Source of the DNA: Spirosoma oryzae
GTDB lineage: Bacteria; Bacteroidota; Bacteroidia; Cytophagales; Spirosomataceae
Length of the DNA stretch: 64,000 nt
Direction: 5' to 3'
NCBI RefSeq assembly: GCF_003002825.1
Contig: NZ_PVTE01000004.1
Span: 62,001-126,000 of the forward strand
Under the pieces are notes generated by a model. It made no database searches and was not told where the DNA came from. It saw nothing but the letters and a program-made list of their open reading frames with translations. Numbering within the stretch: position 1 is the stretch's first letter; every line of letters begins with the position of its first letter. A program made the translations under genes and the position numbers. Shown in pieces: positions 1 through 9,009 of the stretch.

Positions 1-70
1 GGCTGGGGGGTAAATGGACCGAAGGAAATTTGGCTTCTAGTAGTAGCAAATCAAGAACTTAACAGCCCTG

Positions 71-266
71 CGGTATACGGTTTACGGTGTCGGGATACGG
101 GAGAATTGTTGGGTACAACAGCTTTATGTCATTCGGACAGAGGACCCGGGTAACCAATCCTGACTTATGCTGTGTAAGTTGTTCGTATGGCTGGCTCTTT
201 GCAGTCGGTTACCGAAACGAGAGCCCAACCGTAAATTGTAACAGAATACCGTAAACCGGATACCGA
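71..266. repeat. Heptamer inverted array, copy A1
   Basis: The left arm (71-100) holds CGGTATA-CGGTTTA-type 7-nt units. The right arm (228-266) holds the reverse-complement units (TAAACCG, GATACCG). About 125 nt of unique sequence lie between them, the longest loop of the ten copies. The right arm ends 4 nt before the ATG of the response regulator, so it would lie in that gene's leader. No target-site duplication is visible. Confidence 0.7.
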
Positions 267-270
267 CCCT

Positions 271-999
271 ATGCGCTGCCTTATTGTTGACGACGAACCC
301 CTTGCCCACACCATCCTGAGCGACTATGTCCGGAAAGTGCCGTTTCTGACGCTCGTCGGCGCGACTACCAGCCCGATCGACGCCCTGACGCAGGTGCAAC
401 GCGGTGAAGTCGACCTGATCTTTCTCGACATTCAAATGCCCGAACTGACGGGTATCCAATTCCTAAATCTACTTCGGCGCGGGGTCTCCGGACAGGCCTG
501 CCGAGTAATTTTGACAACGGCGTATTCGGAATACGCCCTCGACGGCTACGAGCACGACGTTATCGACTATCTGCTCAAACCCATCTCGTTTGAGCGGTTT
601 TACCGGGCCGTTCAGAAGTTGCTCCCCGCCCTTTCCCAACCGGCTACAGCACCGGAGAACATACCGCAGCAACCCACCCCTGAGCCGGGCAAGGACTTCG
701 TTTTTGTCAAAACCGAATATCGCCTGCAGCGCGTCGGACTGGGCGACATTTTGTACGTGGAAGGGTTGAAAGATTACGTATCGCTGTACACGCCGGACGA
801 ACGGATTCTGGCCTTGCAGACGATGAAAACGATGGAGGAAAAACTCCCTGCCAGCCAGTTCATGCGGGTACACAAGTCGTACATCGTCGCGCTGAACCGT
901 ATCGAATCCGTCGAACGCAACCGCATCTACATCGGCAAAGCCGTCATCCCCATCGGCGACACCTACCGCGACGCCTTCTACCGGCAGATCGAGGGATGA
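271..999 (+). CDS. LytTR-family response regulator
   Basis: This is a two-domain, DNA-binding response regulator of the LytR/AlgR type, 242 aa. An N-terminal receiver domain (about residues 1-115) shows the acidic pair Asp7/Asp8, a probable phospho-acceptor Asp53 in LDIQMP, the Thr82/Thr83 switch position and Lys103 in LLKP. A short Pro-rich linker (about 122-140) leads to a LytTR domain (about 142-240) with the typical RVHKSYIV motif. Such regulators usually pair with a LytS-like membrane histidine kinase. That partner would lie upstream of the window and is not visible. The stop codon is followed within 5 nt by heptamer copy A2. The regulated genes are unknown. Confidence 0.93.
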   Translation: MRCLIVDDEPLAHTILSDYVRKVPFLTLVGATTSPIDALTQVQRGEVDLIFLDIQMPELTGIQFLNLLRRGVSGQACRVILTTAYSEYALDGYEHDVIDYLLKPISFERFYRAVQKLLPALSQPATAPENIPQQPTPEPGKDFVFVKTEYRLQRVGLGDILYVEGLKDYVSLYTPDERILALQTMKTMEEKLPASQFMRVHKSYIVALNRIESVERNRIYIGKAVIPIGDTYRDAFYRQIEG

Positions 1000-1003
1000 T
1001 TTA

Positions 1004-1076
1004 TCGGTATACGGTATACTGCTTACGGTTGGCTTAATAGGTAACCATAAACCGTATACTGAATACCGTATACCGA
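1004..1076. repeat. Heptamer inverted array, copy A2
   Basis: The left arm (1004-1029: CGGTATA, CGGTATA, CTGCTTA) and right arm (1044-1076) are inverted to each other. They fill almost all of the 80-nt gap between the convergent ends of the response regulator (stop 999) and rodA (stop 1080). An RNA read from either side would fold into the stem, so it could act as a shared 3' end. Confidence 0.8.
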
Positions 1077-1079
1077 TTT

Positions 1080-2360
1080 TTACCACCTCGCCAAAGCATT
1101 ACGCCGGGCGTCGAGCTTGATGAAGATGAAGAGCAGGATGGAGAACGACCACAGCGACGAACCGCCGTAGCTGAAGAAGGGCAACGGAATACCGATAACG
1201 GGCATCAAGCCGATGGTCATGCCGACGTTGACCATCAAGTGGAAGAAGATAACCCCGGCTACGCAATAGCCGTACACACGAGCGAACCGGCTGCGCTGCT
1301 TCTCAGCCAGTACGATGATTCGCGCCAGCAGTCCCAGAAACAGCACGATCACAACGGCACTACCGATGAAGCCGTGCTCTTCGCCAATGGTGCAGAAAAT
1401 AAAGTCGGTGCTTTGTTCGGGTACAAAGTCGAACTTGGTCTGTGTCCCCTCCAGAAACCCTTTCCCGTGCAGCCGGCCGGAGCCGATAGCGATTTTGGCC
1501 TGCGTGACGTTCCAGCCCACCCCCAGCGGATCGACCGTCGGATCGACCAGCACTTTGATCCGGTTACGCTGGTGCTTCTGTAATACATTGTTGACGAAAA
1601 AGTCGACGCCAACCACGACGACCATCATACCGACGCCGACCAGTCCCAGCGAAATCAGGTTGCTGATATTTCGATTGTAACGCGGCATCAGCAGCACGAT
1701 CAGCCCCAACAGGACAACGACCCCGATAAAGATGTACAGCAGCGGAAACATGAGCGCCAGTACAAACAGCACCACAACCGAAATACCAACGGCCGGTATC
1801 CAACCGGGAAGTCCTTCACGGTAAAGCATGATGACGAAGGACGCAAAGACCAGCATCGACCCGGTTTCGTTCGACGCCAGAATCAGTACGCAGGGCAGCG
1901 CGATAATGCCGCATACATACAGCAGGTCTTTCCCCTTCGACAGGTTTATCCCCGGCTGATCGATGTATTTCGCCAGCGCCAGGGCCGTTGCCAGCTTGGA
2001 AAATTCGGCCGGTTGCAGCAAAAACGAGCCGATTTTAAACCAGGACCGTGACCCTTTTACGTTGGCCCCCGCTACCAGCACCAGCAGCAACAGCAGAATC
2101 ATGAACCCGTAGATCAGGTACGCAAACGAGTCGAAAAACTTGTGGTTGACCACCATGATGCAGATAATCAGAATGGCCGACGTACCAATCCACATCATCT
2201 GTTTGCCGGCGTTCGTCGAGAAATCGAACAGGCTGGTATGGTCTTCGGGGCTGTACACGGCAGCATACACGTTGAGCCACCCCATCGTGATACAGCCGAG
2301 GTACAGCACCAGCGTGAGCAAATCAATATCTTGTGAAAACGGATCGTTGCTGCGAGGCAT
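1080..2360 (-). CDS. rodA: Rod shape-determining protein RodA (SEDS glycosyltransferase)
   Basis: RodA is the SEDS-family peptidoglycan polymerase that works with PBP2 in the elongasome at the inner membrane. The 426-aa protein is almost wholly hydrophobic with about 10 membrane segments. It carries the family signature around residues 312-330 (VPEQSTDFIF...GEEHG), which contains the catalytic Asp of SEDS proteins. The C-terminal GIPLPFFSYGGSS motif is also typical. It lies directly downstream of the PBP2 gene on the same strand, the classic mrdA-mrdB order, but the two are separated by heptamer copy A3. FtsW is the related alternative; pairing with PBP2 favours RodA. Confidence 0.95.
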   Translation of the reverse strand: MPRSNDPFSQDIDLLTLVLYLGCITMGWLNVYAAVYSPEDHTSLFDFSTNAGKQMMWIGTSAILIICIMVVNHKFFDSFAYLIYGFMILLLLLVLVAGANVKGSRSWFKIGSFLLQPAEFSKLATALALAKYIDQPGINLSKGKDLLYVCGIIALPCVLILASNETGSMLVFASFVIMLYREGLPGWIPAVGISVVVLFVLALMFPLLYIFIGVVVLLGLIVLLMPRYNRNISNLISLGLVGVGMMVVVVGVDFFVNNVLQKHQRNRIKVLVDPTVDPLGVGWNVTQAKIAIGSGRLHGKGFLEGTQTKFDFVPEQSTDFIFCTIGEEHGFIGSAVVIVLFLGLLARIIVLAEKQRSRFARVYGYCVAGVIFFHLMVNVGMTIGLMPVIGIPLPFFSYGGSSLWSFSILLFIFIKLDARRNALARW

Positions 2361-2370
2361 ACGTAAAGGA

Positions 2371-2469
2371 GTTTACAGTATACGGTTCACGGTTTACGGT
2401 AGTTACTGCCCGGCACTGACCTTGACAGGCCAGCCATCGTAAACCGTAAACCATGTACCGAAAACCGAA
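2371..2469. repeat. Heptamer inverted array, copy A3
   Basis: The left arm (2371-2401: CAGTATA, CGGTTCA, CGGTTTA) and right arm (2437-2469) flank a 35-nt spacer. The element fills the gap between the PBP2 stop (2471) and the RodA start (2360), so it lies inside a presumed operon and would form a stem in the intercistronic mRNA. Confidence 0.78.
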
Positions 2470-2470
2470 T

Positions 2471-4465
2471 TTAATTTCCCGCCAGGCCGGCCGACTGAAC
2501 GGGGCGGGGTTGATTGGTCATCAGGGGCTTGGGCGCAAGGGCCTTAGGCGTTGGAATCGAGTCGGTACGCCGGGGTTGACCAGTGCGGGTAGAATCCGTA
2601 CGCGACCGACGAGGAGCCGGTTTGCGGTACATCGAGCCACTCTCCGCCGGCGGCAGGTAGTAGGCGTTCATCATCCGGGTAGCCACGTGTTTCGAGATCG
2701 TCCGCTTATGGATGTATCGCTCAGCGATCAGGGCAGCAATGGGTGCGGCTACGTCGCTACCCCAGCCGGCATTCTCCACAAAAACAGCAATGGCAATTTT
2801 AGGGTCGTTCATCGGGGCAAACCCAACGAAAACGGAGTGGTCATAGCGATGACCGAATTTAGCGTTTTGCGATGTACCCGTTTTCCCACACAAATCGATC
2901 GTCGGCAGGTTGACCGATCGCGCACTCCCGTTGACCATCGTCCGGCGCATACCGTCGATGACAGGCAGAAAGTAAGCCCGATCGATACCCGTCTCATGGC
3001 GCTGCGTGTATTCAGCCGGCAGACCCGCGCCGGCACGGCCAAAGCCCCGTACGTAGTGCGGTGTGATGAACCAGCCCCGATTCGCAATGGCCGCTGCCAG
3101 GTTCGCCAGCTTAAGCGGACTAACCAGCAGTTCGCCCTCCCCGATGCTCAGTGACGATACGTACGAAAACTTCCAGCGGTTAGCCCCGCCGTACATTTTG
3201 TCGTAGTACGGCACGTCGGGCAGATTCCCTAATCGTTCACTGGGCAAGTCGACACCCAGCCGTTGACCGATACCGAATTTCTCGACGCCTTCGTGCCACT
3301 TCGCCAGCCCAATCGCCGACGCTTTGAAGGTGTTGCGCTCGGCGTTGTTGTAAATCATCCGCCGGAATACCTGATAAAAGTATGGGTTGCACGAATTACC
3401 GATGGCACCCCGTAGGTCCTGCCCGCCCCGGCAGTGGCAGCGCATGGGCGAGCCCGCATGGCCGTAGACCGTATGTGGACTAAGCGTACCATCTTGTTGC
3501 GCCAACAGGGCCTGAATCAGCTTGAAGGTCGAACCAGGCCGGTAACTAGCCATGATTGGCCGGTTGAATAATGGCCGGTACGGGTTCCGCAGCAAACTCA
3601 TGTAACTCTTGGAGAATGAGTTTGTCGACAACATCTCCGGGTCGAAGGTAGGTGCCGATACGGATGCGAGTATTTCGCCCGTCGCCGGATCGATGGCAAT
3701 CACCGCGCCTACTTTATGCTGCATTAAACTGTCGGCAAATTGCTGAATGTCGACGTCAATACCCGTAATCAGGTTCTGACCAGCCACGGCGACGGTATCG
3801 TACGCGCCATCTTTCCAGGAGCCCTTATTGACCCCGTGGACGTTCTGCATCATGAACTTCACCCCCCGACGTCCCCGCAATTCCAGTTCGTACTGTTGCT
3901 CCAGACCACCATGCCCGATATAATCGCCCTGTCGGTAGTACGGGTATTCCTGCTCGTCGAGCTGCTTCCGCGACACCTCACTGACGTAACCCAACGTAGT
4001 GGCCATCGTGTGCGACGGGTAAGTACGCATGGAACTGATCTTGGGCGAGAAACCCCGGTAGTCGACCAGCGCATCCTGAATGCGGGCAAAGTCTTCTTTC
4101 GACAGCCGACGCATAAACAGCGAAGGCTTTACTTTCGAGTAGTTGACAGCCAGCCCCATGATGCTGTCGAAATCGGGCCTGGCAATGTTCATCAGCCGGC
4201 AAAAAGCCGCCGTATCACTGATACGCACCTGTTTGGGTGTGACGTACAGATCGTAGACGGGGGTATTGTCGACCAGCAGTTTAGTGCCCGTACGGTCATA
4301 GATCTGCCCGCGATACGGCACTTCGATGACACGCTTGATTGAGTTTTTGGACGCGCCCAGCGAATAATTGTCGTCCAGTACTTGCAGGTAAAAAAGCCGG
4401 GCCAGATACAGTACCCCAATCAGGCAGAAAAAGCCGATAACGACGTACTTACGATTCTCCAGCAT
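2471..4465 (-). CDS. mrdA: Penicillin-binding protein 2 (class B transpeptidase)
   Basis: PBP2 is the monofunctional transpeptidase that cross-links peptidoglycan during cell elongation. One N-terminal membrane anchor (about residues 8-29) is followed by a PBP dimerisation domain and the transpeptidase domain. All three active-site motifs are present: SxxK at 312-315 (STFK), SxN at 358-360 (SCN) and KTG at 528-530. A Cys-His-Cys cluster (MRCHCRGG, 341-348) precedes SxN. The C-terminal about 60 residues are rich in Pro, Arg and Thr and look disordered. RodA follows. No mreB, mreC or mreD is adjacent; the neighbour upstream is the unrelated SMP-30 gene, from which PBP2 is separated by a B-type palindrome and its own putative promoter. 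Confidence 0.95.
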   Translation of the reverse strand: MLENRKYVVIGFFCLIGVLYLARLFYLQVLDDNYSLGASKNSIKRVIEVPYRGQIYDRTGTKLLVDNTPVYDLYVTPKQVRISDTAAFCRLMNIARPDFDSIMGLAVNYSKVKPSLFMRRLSKEDFARIQDALVDYRGFSPKISSMRTYPSHTMATTLGYVSEVSRKQLDEQEYPYYRQGDYIGHGGLEQQYELELRGRRGVKFMMQNVHGVNKGSWKDGAYDTVAVAGQNLITGIDVDIQQFADSLMQHKVGAVIAIDPATGEILASVSAPTFDPEMLSTNSFSKSYMSLLRNPYRPLFNRPIMASYRPGSTFKLIQALLAQQDGTLSPHTVYGHAGSPMRCHCRGGQDLRGAIGNSCNPYFYQVFRRMIYNNAERNTFKASAIGLAKWHEGVEKFGIGQRLGVDLPSERLGNLPDVPYYDKMYGGANRWKFSYVSSLSIGEGELLVSPLKLANLAAAIANRGWFITPHYVRGFGRAGAGLPAEYTQRHETGIDRAYFLPVIDGMRRTMVNGSARSVNLPTIDLCGKTGTSQNAKFGHRYDHSVFVGFAPMNDPKIAIAVFVENAGWGSDVAAPIAALIAERYIHKRTISKHVATRMMNAYYLPPAESGSMYRKPAPRRSRTDSTRTGQPRRTDSIPTPKALAPKPLMTNQPRPVQSAGLAGN

Positions 4466-4503
4466 TCAGGTAATTTCTTATAGGCGGCCAGTTGCCGCTA
4501 CAA

Positions 4504-4535
4504 CAAAATTACGAGAAAAGAATGCCAGTATGAAA
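4504..4535 (-). promoter_or_regulatory. Putative Bacteroidota-type promoter for PBP2-RodA
   Basis: On the minus strand a TTTC (4532-4535) lies exactly 20 nt before TAATTTTG (4504-4511). This fits the Bacteroidota sigma-ABfr pattern TTTG-N19/20-TAnnTTTG with one mismatch in the -33 box. Transcription would start about 30 nt before the ATG. The match is by eye only. Confidence 0.5.
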
Positions 4536-4591
4536 GAAGCTTTTCGCTTTCCGGCACTATTACCTACCTACCGCTTAATAAACTTTTTTCC

Positions 4592-4682
4592 AAACACAGA
4601 GAAACAGAGGAATTCATAGAGCGCACGGAGAAAATAAATAGTCCGCTGTGATCTCCGTGAATCCTCCGTCCCTCTGTGTTAA
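4592..4682. repeat. CTCCGTG/CACAGAG palindrome, copy B1
   Basis: This is an imperfect long palindrome. The left arm AACACAGAGAAACAGAGG...CACGGAG (from 4592) pairs with the right arm CTCCGTGAATCCTCCGTC...CTGTGTT (4652-4681). It sits 6 nt beyond the stop of the SMP-30-like gene (TAG at 4688-4690, minus strand), again directly at a 3' end. A second locus, B2, lies between SusC and SusD. Confidence 0.75.
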
Positions 4683-4687
4683 AATCC

Positions 4688-5746
4688 CTAAAATCCTTTC
4701 GCGGTCGTTTTGATACGGCACAGATACATATCGGCGGTGATGTACAGCGTCGAGCCGTCGTCACCCCAGGCGCAGTTGGCCGTGGCCCCGCCGATACGGA
4801 TGTGGCCCAGAAAATCGTATGGACCGGTTCCCGCCGTCGGGGCCAGCACGACGACACCTCCGCCACCCGTTGCCCATATGTTGCCGGACTGATCGACCTT
4901 CATCCCGTCGAAACCACCCCGCAGGCCCTGTTTCGCCATCTGTTCTTTACCGATGATAACCCGCCCTTTTCCAACCATGCCGTCGGCCTGCACCGGATAG
5001 GCCATGATAACCGGGTTGGCCGGGTCCGACTGAGCGACGTACAATGTTTTTTCGTCGGGTGAAAACGCAATCCCGTTGGGGCGGGTCAGATCACTGACCA
5101 CTATTGCCACCGTCCGCCGACCATCGGCCTGCGCGGGACTGATTCGATACACGTTCAGGCCCAGCTGCCGGGTCGTGTCTTTCTCCCGGTTGGGCATACC
5201 GTACGGCGGATCGGTGAAGTAATAGCTACCGCTGGAATGCGAAACGACGTCATTGGGGCTATTCAGCCGCTTTCCCTGATAGCTGTCAGCCAGCGTCTGT
5301 TTGCCGCCCAGCCCGTTCAGCGGCATCCGCGAAATACGCCGGTCACCATGTTCAGCCGCGACCAGATACCCCTGCGGATCGATTGTCAGGCCATTAGAGC
5401 CGGGTTCATCGCTGTAGCGGCCCAGTCCGGTATAACCCGACGGTTTCAGAAACGTCGTGACGCCGTCTTTCTCCGTCCATTTGAAAATAGTGTTCTGCGG
5501 CACGTCGGAGAAGAGCAGGAAATTACCGTCCTGGCCCGCCCGTGGGCGCACCCAGACCGGCCCTTCCGTCCAGATGAACCCACTCGCCAGCACGTCGATT
5601 TTGGCGTCTTTCGGAATCAGATTGTCGAGCCGGGCATCGGTCCGGACAACCTGCCCGATCGTGGGGTAATTGGTTGTTTGGGCAATCGAGGCACTGCCGA
5701 ATGCGGTTAGCAAACCGATCAGCACTGTAAATGAATGAGTACGCAT
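4688..5746 (-). CDS. SMP-30/gluconolactonase-like secreted protein
   Basis: This is a six-bladed beta-propeller of the SMP-30/gluconolactonase/LRE-like family, whose characterised members hydrolyse sugar lactones using a bound divalent metal. The preferred start is the ATG at 5746; an in-frame TTG lies 12 nt further upstream. From the ATG, residues 1-22 form a signal peptide ending in SASIAQ, so the protein is exported. Family features include GFIWTEGPVW near the N-terminus, an SNGLTIDPQGYL stretch, SPNDVV in mid-protein and RPNGIAFSPDEKTLYV later. The length (352 aa) is normal for the exported form. It lies 60 nt downstream of the MG2/TonB-plug gene on the same strand. The substrate is unknown. 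Confidence 0.85.
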   Translation of the reverse strand: MRTHSFTVLIGLLTAFGSASIAQTTNYPTIGQVVRTDARLDNLIPKDAKIDVLASGFIWTEGPVWVRPRAGQDGNFLLFSDVPQNTIFKWTEKDGVTTFLKPSGYTGLGRYSDEPGSNGLTIDPQGYLVAAEHGDRRISRMPLNGLGGKQTLADSYQGKRLNSPNDVVSHSSGSYYFTDPPYGMPNREKDTTRQLGLNVYRISPAQADGRRTVAIVVSDLTRPNGIAFSPDEKTLYVAQSDPANPVIMAYPVQADGMVGKGRVIIGKEQMAKQGLRGGFDGMKVDQSGNIWATGGGGVVVLAPTAGTGPYDFLGHIRIGGATANCAWGDDGSTLYITADMYLCRIKTTAKGF

Positions 5747-5819
5747 AGACGTGAGCAACGAATGAATAGACGAATCTGTACACTAAAGCGCCCAAGGCCA
5801 ACTATCTATCGGTACCGGC

Positions 5820-8276
5820 TTATTCGACCCGGATTCGACTCCGTCCGATGCCGGGCATACCCTCGACAGTCGTGCCTTCGACATTGAAGCGAACGGTAGT
5901 TTTGTTGTCGGAGCTAAAGAACGAAACGGTAGCCTTGCCGGTCGCGTCGGTCTGTACCATGGGTGCCCAGAACAACGTCGTTCGGAAGTCGGGGCGGGGC
6001 GGTTCGTTCGAGGCTACATCGTAGCGGGGTGCATAAAACTCCCGAACGGGTGTATAGCCCGGCAGCTTGGCAATTAACGTCCCCGGTGCCGCTTCCTTCG
6101 TCAGATCATAATTAGGCGATCCGCGCTTCGTCAACACGGCGATCACACCACCCGCCCCTTGTGAGCCATAAATAGCCGCCGACGCTCCTTTCAATACGTC
6201 GACCTGATCGACATCCTGAATTGACAGGCTGTTGATCGTCTGTAAATCGACGGGCATACCATCCAGTACAAACAGGGGTGCAACGGCTCCGCTGAAGTTG
6301 ACCGCCCCCCGTATCTGCACCTGCGCGCTGAAGCCCGAACCCGTTACCTGCACGCCCGCCACACGCCCCTGAATGACGTCGAGCACGGTAAGCCGCCCGG
6401 CCGTGTTTGTCTGATCAAATTTTATCGTGGCATCGGCGCGGCCGTAAATTTTTCTAGAATCGACTACTTCGGCGCGTTTAGCCCGCACCGTTACGGCCTT
6501 GAGCAATACTTCCCGATTGTTCCGAATCTGTCGCTCGATTGCCAGGTATTCATTGGTACGACGGATAAATTCGGCCAGTTCATCGCGCCGAATCTCCAGT
6601 GGATTGTACGGCACCTTCGTTATCGTAACGGTCGGACTGAGCAGTTGATCGAGCGAAATTGTCAGGTCGCGGTTGGCTTTCCCTTTAACGGCCTGAATCA
6701 TGACGGTTGCGGTATCGACATAATTGAGGTCGTACGCGCCGTACCGACCAGTTGCGTCGGATTCACCGGTAAAAAATTCGCGGGTACTGTCGCGGTGAGC
6801 CACCACAAACGTCAGTTTAACCGGGCTACCCGTTTCTTTCTGGTTGAGTCGGCGGACCTGCCCCGTCAGCGACAAGCCGCCTTCTACGGGGTAGGTTGTG
6901 GGTGGTACCTTTCCCGACAGCACATCTGCCCAGACAAAGCGACGCCAGCCCTGTGTCATCATCAATACGTCCAGCTTGTTGGCCCGGTCGATATGTGTCG
7001 TATCGAAATAGTAGCCCGGCTGTTCAATGGTTCCGGCCAGGTCGGAGGTCAGCAACAACGACGAGACGATGGTTTGACCAGCGGAATCAATATCGGGGGT
7101 CAGCTGATTATCGAGCGCGGCCAGCGACAGGTTTGCCGGTACGGGTTTACCGGCGGCATCCGTTGTTGTGATGGTCAAGTCGACGCGCTCCCGCTTTTTA
7201 TACGTGGTTTTATTGGGCGTAATCCCAATTCGAATCTGCTCGTTCCGGTCGACGAAGATCAGTCGCTCACAAACAGGCCGGTTCTCCGCATCGAACAAGG
7301 TGAGCTGCGTAATCCCTTCCACAAACTGCGTTCGGGAGATCTGAACCGACGACGATTTACGGGCCAGCGGCACCTGCGCCGTTTGCAACACCATCCCCCT
7401 CGACTGGGCAATCAAGGTCATCGCTCCGGTCTGACTGGCAAAATTGTGCTGAACGAAAATGCGTACTTTATCCCTGCTACTGAGGTTATCGACCTGTAAG
7501 CTGGCGCCTTCGGCTGATACTGCCGGCAATGGATAACTTGTCAGTGGTCCGTCGCCCGTTCGAACAAAGGCCGTATACGTCTGCCCGGCCACCGGCTGTA
7601 GCGCGAAAAAGCCCATACCCAGGTGTTGACTCGCGAAGCCCGTCAGCGTGTCCTTGTTTGTATCGACCACGAAGCCCGATACCGAAATACCCCGCCCCTG
7701 TGCATCGACCGCCTTGAACGCAACCCGGCCCTGAATACCCGCCACCATCGTTCCGCCCTCTGGCATGAACTGCACGTCGGGACGGCTTCCCGTAGCGGTT
7801 GCCGGGCGAGCGGCCGTAGCCGCCGGGCTAACCACGGTCAGCGTCTTGGTAAAAAAGTAGTCCGTTGCGTAGTTGCGCATAAAGCTCGTGTAGGCCTGTA
7901 GCACATACGTTCCGTCAGGTAGTGTATCCGGAAGCGTGAACTGCCCCGGCGCATAACCACCCGTCGCCTGTAACTGGGCATGAATACGCACTTTCCGGGC
8001 TGCGGGGTCAACCAGATCAACGTACAATACCCGGCTGATCGAGTCCGTTTGGTGGTTGATACCGTTGAACAGATAGCCTTTCAGCCAAACGGTTTCACCC
8101 GGCAGGTAAACATCACGGTCGGTCTGAACGTATACTTTCTCGGTTGGCCGTTGCCGCATGTACGCCGACAACTGCTCGATTAGTCGGGCGGGGAAGCCCT
8201 CATCGGCACGAAAGGCAATGAGTAGTGTGGTCAGTGCGAGGGCACCGACAGTAAGCAGGGAGTGAAAAGAGCGCAT
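5820..8276 (-). CDS. MG2-domain protein with C-terminal TonB-receptor plug domain
   Basis: This 818-aa exported protein is of a type common in Bacteroidota but functionally uncharacterised. A signal segment (about 1-24) is followed by an alpha-2-macroglobulin MG2-like beta-sandwich region starting with EKVYVQTDRDVYLPGETVW (about 45-63). Several further Ig-like domains follow. Near residues 600-730 lies a TonB-dependent-receptor plug-like segment, with LDVIQGRVAGVQV, FVLDGMPVD and DVLKGASAAIYGSQGAGG. There is no membrane beta-barrel after the plug, so it is not a full receptor. The protein ends with a further beta-sandwich domain. It is the upstream member of a possible operon with the SMP-30-like gene. 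Confidence 0.85.
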   Translation of the reverse strand: MRSFHSLLTVGALALTTLLIAFRADEGFPARLIEQLSAYMRQRPTEKVYVQTDRDVYLPGETVWLKGYLFNGINHQTDSISRVLYVDLVDPAARKVRIHAQLQATGGYAPGQFTLPDTLPDGTYVLQAYTSFMRNYATDYFFTKTLTVVSPAATAARPATATGSRPDVQFMPEGGTMVAGIQGRVAFKAVDAQGRGISVSGFVVDTNKDTLTGFASQHLGMGFFALQPVAGQTYTAFVRTGDGPLTSYPLPAVSAEGASLQVDNLSSRDKVRIFVQHNFASQTGAMTLIAQSRGMVLQTAQVPLARKSSSVQISRTQFVEGITQLTLFDAENRPVCERLIFVDRNEQIRIGITPNKTTYKKRERVDLTITTTDAAGKPVPANLSLAALDNQLTPDIDSAGQTIVSSLLLTSDLAGTIEQPGYYFDTTHIDRANKLDVLMMTQGWRRFVWADVLSGKVPPTTYPVEGGLSLTGQVRRLNQKETGSPVKLTFVVAHRDSTREFFTGESDATGRYGAYDLNYVDTATVMIQAVKGKANRDLTISLDQLLSPTVTITKVPYNPLEIRRDELAEFIRRTNEYLAIERQIRNNREVLLKAVTVRAKRAEVVDSRKIYGRADATIKFDQTNTAGRLTVLDVIQGRVAGVQVTGSGFSAQVQIRGAVNFSGAVAPLFVLDGMPVDLQTINSLSIQDVDQVDVLKGASAAIYGSQGAGGVIAVLTKRGSPNYDLTKEAAPGTLIAKLPGYTPVREFYAPRYDVASNEPPRPDFRTTLFWAPMVQTDATGKATVSFFSSDNKTTVRFNVEGTTVEGMPGIGRSRIRVE

Positions 8277-8347
8277 GAATGCGGTTCGAAGGTTGTGTGC
8301 GGAAATGTGTATAGATCGCCTAAATTAGCAAAAAACCTTCCTAGCCT

Positions 8348-8998
8348 ATGACCACTCATCCCAATAAAACGGCGCTCGTACTGGGCGCAACGGGCCTGAT
8401 TGGCGACATCCTCACCCACCGGCTCGTCGAATCATCGCTGTATCGGTCTGTTACTGTATTGGTTAGACGACCGCTGGGGTGGCAGCACCCCCGCCTGCGG
8501 GAGATTACGTTTGATTTCGATACGCCAGACGCGCTGCCTGTTCAGGCCGATGACCTCTTCTGCTGCCTGGGTACAACCATGAAAAAAGCCGGTTCGAAAG
8601 GGGCATTTCAGAAGGTCGATTATCAGTATCCGCTCGACATTGCCCGGCTTGGGCTACAGGCAGGGGCCTCCCAGTTTTCGATTGTCACCTCGATGGGTGC
8701 CGATGTGCAGTCGACGTTTTTCTACAATCGCGTCAAAGGTGAAATCGAGCGCGACCTGACCCGTTTGCAGTATCCTACGCTGCTGATTTTTCGGCCATCG
8801 GTACTGTTAGGTCATCGCAATGAAAACCGGCTGCTTGAGAAGATTGCCGAGGGGGCCATGCGTTTGTTCAGCCCGTTGATTCCAGCCAGGTACAAAGGTA
8901 TTGAGGCATCGAAAGTCGCCAACGCCATGCTTTTAACCGCACAGCAAGGGCTGGCAGGTAAGCATGTATTTGAATCGGATGCACTTCAGGCTTACTGA
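8348..8998 (+). CDS. NAD(P)-binding Rossmann-fold oxidoreductase-like protein
   Basis: This 216-aa protein is of the atypical short-chain dehydrogenase type (NmrA/HTATIP2-like, often labelled nucleoside-diphosphate-sugar epimerase). The N-terminal dinucleotide-binding motif GATGLIG (about residues 14-20) follows a beta strand (ALVLGA). A DDLFCCLGTTMKKAGSKGAF segment matches relatives of the HTATIP2 group, as does the later SIVTSMGAD with FYNRVKGE and the RPSVLLG motif. It probably binds NAD(P)H in the cytoplasm. The substrate is unknown. It is the first gene of a plus-strand run, with 11 nt to the GNAT gene. Confidence 0.85.
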   Translation: MTTHPNKTALVLGATGLIGDILTHRLVESSLYRSVTVLVRRPLGWQHPRLREITFDFDTPDALPVQADDLFCCLGTTMKKAGSKGAFQKVDYQYPLDIARLGLQAGASQFSIVTSMGADVQSTFFYNRVKGEIERDLTRLQYPTLLIFRPSVLLGHRNENRLLEKIAEGAMRLFSPLIPARYKGIEASKVANAMLLTAQQGLAGKHVFESDALQAY

Positions 8999-9009
8999 CA
9001 ACTCACGGT

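Noticed and set aside
1..62. Possible C-terminal end of an upstream plus-strand gene (frame 3, ending TAA at 60-62)
   Set aside because: Only 19 codons are visible, Ser-rich and without any family signal. It may be the tail of a histidine kinase partner of the response regulator, but the sequence does not show it.
469..1086. Long minus-strand open frame across the response regulator gene
   Set aside because: It is a shadow of the LytTR gene. Its N-terminus (IRYSVYG) is simply the heptamer array read in one frame; 21 nt (three heptamers) give an RYTVYGF-like heptapeptide, which makes false starts near arrays.
2453..3154. 233-codon plus-strand frame over the PBP2 gene
   Set aside because: Antisense to the PBP2 transpeptidase domain, Arg-rich and without domain features.
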